The notes beneath the pieces are model-generated. The model was not told where the DNA came from and did no database searches. It worked only from the letters and a program-made list of their open reading frames with translations. A stretch of DNA of 64,000 bases, from NCBI GenBank assembly GCA_023412915.1, contig JAEZRE010000011.1, forward strand, positions 29,145-93,144, written 5' to 3'. Position 1 is the first letter of the stretch. Each line of letters opens with the position of its first letter. This document shows positions 62,851 through 64,000 of the stretch, piece by piece. Made by a program: the position numbers and the translations under genes. Source of the DNA: Bacillota bacterium (GTDB lineage Bacteria; Bacillota; Clostridia; Acetivibrionales; DTU013).

Positions 62851-63420
62851 TTATTTTTTATATTCTTTATCTATGAGGCTATACATATCAACGTCGATAT
62901 AAATGCCTTTATGCCAAATGTAAACATATTCTCTTAAAAAGCCTTCTTTGACGAAACCATGTTTCAATAATATACTCGCTGATGCTTTATTATCTGGATG
63001 CGTCCATGCTTGAATTCTATGTAACCCTAAATTATAAAAACCATAACTCAATATTGAACCAAGTACTTCTGACATATACCCTTGATTCCAATATTCCTTA
63101 GCCAACATATACCCAAGTTCAGTAGGGCGCTTAGGTTCATTAATATGTCCAAAACCACAGTCACCAATTAGTTTGTTATTTTCCTTAAGTTCGATACCCC
63201 AGCGAATATCTGTTTTTTGTTTATTAAAAGTATTATCACACCATGAAACATAGTCCCTGGCTTCCTCAACAGTATCAGTGTTTCCTTCAAGATAACGAAT
63301 AACATCTTTGTCAGAAAGATATTGAAATATAGATTCCGCATCATCAGTTTTTAATTCTCTCAGCAATAACCTTTCTGTTTCCAATATGGGAAAGTTCATT
63401 AATATACTCAGATTATTCAC
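62851..63420 (-). CDS. GNAT family N-acetyltransferase (RimJ/RimL-like)
   Basis: Up to 189 residues. The pattern LETERLLLRELKTDDAESI at the N-terminus, ELGYMLAKEYWNQGYMSEVL (acetyl-CoA loop) and HRIQAWTHPDNKASASILLK are typical of RimJ/RimL-type acetyltransferases. The start is uncertain: a GTG at 63420 lies inside GAGGTG, and the ATG at 63399 lacks a close ribosome-binding site. The gene is AT-rich like its neighbours. The substrate may be a protein N-terminus or an amino compound. Confidence 0.85.
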   Translation of the reverse strand: MNNLSILMNFPILETERLLLRELKTDDAESIFQYLSDKDVIRYLEGNTDTVEEARDYVSWCDNTFNKQKTDIRWGIELKENNKLIGDCGFGHINEPKRPTELGYMLAKEYWNQGYMSEVLGSILSYGFYNLGLHRIQAWTHPDNKASASILLKHGFVKEGFLREYVYIWHKGIYIDVDMYSLIDKEYKK

Positions 63421-63659
63421 CTCGCAATATATTAATTGAAGTTGATTTAGTAGTCCACACCAAATTTCTGAATTATATATGAATGTAATTTCACTATAAT
63501 GCCATGGAAATTATATTTAAAGAGAAATATCTTTTATATTTAAATTCTCTCGGAATTCAATGCACAATATTAGATAAGTATGTACTATGGATTTGTTTGC
63601 GGGTACGTTTTAGTAGATACTATAAGCCTGAAGCCCCTGTTGCCACTGGTGCCATGAGA

Positions 63660-63986
63660 TTAAGCATTATGGCACTCTAAATAATTAACCCTTTTTCTAG
63701 TCTTAATAGCGTATTCTATTTCACCTTTTGTACTTTCGCCTATATATCCGTTTTTGTTAATCACATAAATTTCATCAGACATATCGATTTTTCTTTTATG
63801 TATATCGTCAAGCATTACTTTAATTTCAGGAGTGATAACATTTTCAAACTCACCATCAGCATGTCCAAACAATCCTACTGAAATAACTATATTCCCTTCT
63901 AGAGTTAATTGTTTTTGTACTTTCAAGAACTCATCTTTAAACCTCGTACTCCCGCACAAAGTTATTACTTTATACTTTCCTACCAT
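63660..63986 (-). CDS. Nucleoside 2-deoxyribosyltransferase-like small protein
   Basis: A 108-residue protein starting MVGKYKVITLCGSTRFKDEF, with DIHKRKIDMSDEIYVIN and GESTKGEIEYAI. These match the nucleoside deoxyribosyltransferase/DUF4406-like Rossmann superfamily found in clostridia and phages. GGAGG lies just before the ATG at 63986. It may hydrolyse or transfer nucleotide sugars, but catalytic residues cannot be assigned with certainty. Confidence 0.65.
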   Translation of the reverse strand: MVGKYKVITLCGSTRFKDEFLKVQKQLTLEGNIVISVGLFGHADGEFENVITPEIKVMLDDIHKRKIDMSDEIYVINKNGYIGESTKGEIEYAIKTRKRVNYLECHNA

Positions 63987-64000
63987 AATATCCTCCATTT

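Overview
The window looks like a chromosomal segment of an anaerobic, fermentative, probably cellulose- or cellodextrin-using Firmicute (class Clostridia, closest in gene content to the Ruminiclostridium/Acetivibrio group). The evidence is four different [FeFe]-hydrogenase-type catalytic subunits, two trimeric electron-bifurcating hydrogenase operons with Rex-type operators, a family GH94 cellobiose phosphorylase, YesM/YesN-type regulation, a sporulation-type YtvI-like permease and ClpE. GC content is moderate up to about 55.4 kb and visibly lower over most of the last 8 kb. I cannot name the species.

Layout. 0-4.2 kb: start of a flavin reductase-like gene, an ABC exporter pair and an LCP cell-wall enzyme. 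4.2-13.0 kb: a hydrogen/redox block on the minus strand. A sensory module (DRTGG protein, RsbT-like ATPase, group D-type HydS, second DRTGG protein, PHP phosphoesterase) is followed by an enzyme module (HydC/NuoE, HATPase, HndB-like ferredoxin, HydB/NuoF, HydA). Each module has its own sigma-A promoter with a Rex-like operator. 13.1-14.3 kb: a secreted stalk-domain protein. 14.4-20.2 kb: a second hydrogenase operon in which the NuoF subunit is fused to an NADPH-type GltD/NfnB flavoprotein; it also has a Rex-like site. 20.3-27.7 kb: cellobiose phosphorylase, then a solute-binding lipoprotein with a YesM/YesN two-component system. 27.7-30.1 kb: clpE. 30.6-40.6 kb: uvrA and uvrB, separated by a MocR/aminotransferase pair and an AraC regulator/methyltransferase pair. 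40.8-49.4 kb: aspartate kinase, a TVP38-family protein, a divergent type II topoisomerase pair, a LysM-CAP secreted protein and a split ThrE exporter. 49.7-55.4 kb: YtvI-like permease, then an apparent operon of solute-binding lipoprotein, membrane-tethered LuxR regulator and group B [FeFe]-hydrogenase. 55.5-59.8 kb: three related integral membrane proteins (one broken by a T-run frameshift) around two DUF6143-like paralogues. 59.8-64 kb: AT-rich accessory genes (ECF sigma factor, RHH protein, MerR with an EFR1-type flavodoxin-ferredoxin, GNAT, NDT-like protein).

How the parts fit. The two hydrogenases would re-oxidise reduced ferredoxin together with NADH (first operon) or, as inferred from the fused domain, possibly NADPH (second operon), with expression tied to the NADH/NAD ratio through Rex and perhaps to HydS signalling. 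Cellobiose phosphorolysis would supply the reducing equivalents. A palindromic repeat family with the core GGGACGGTTCTTTTGTTTC occurs at five intergenic sites plus one relic, mostly between convergent genes. I found no rRNA, tRNA, CRISPR array, transposase or prophage gene. Many start codons given here are internal to the longest open frame and were chosen by ribosome-binding-site position.
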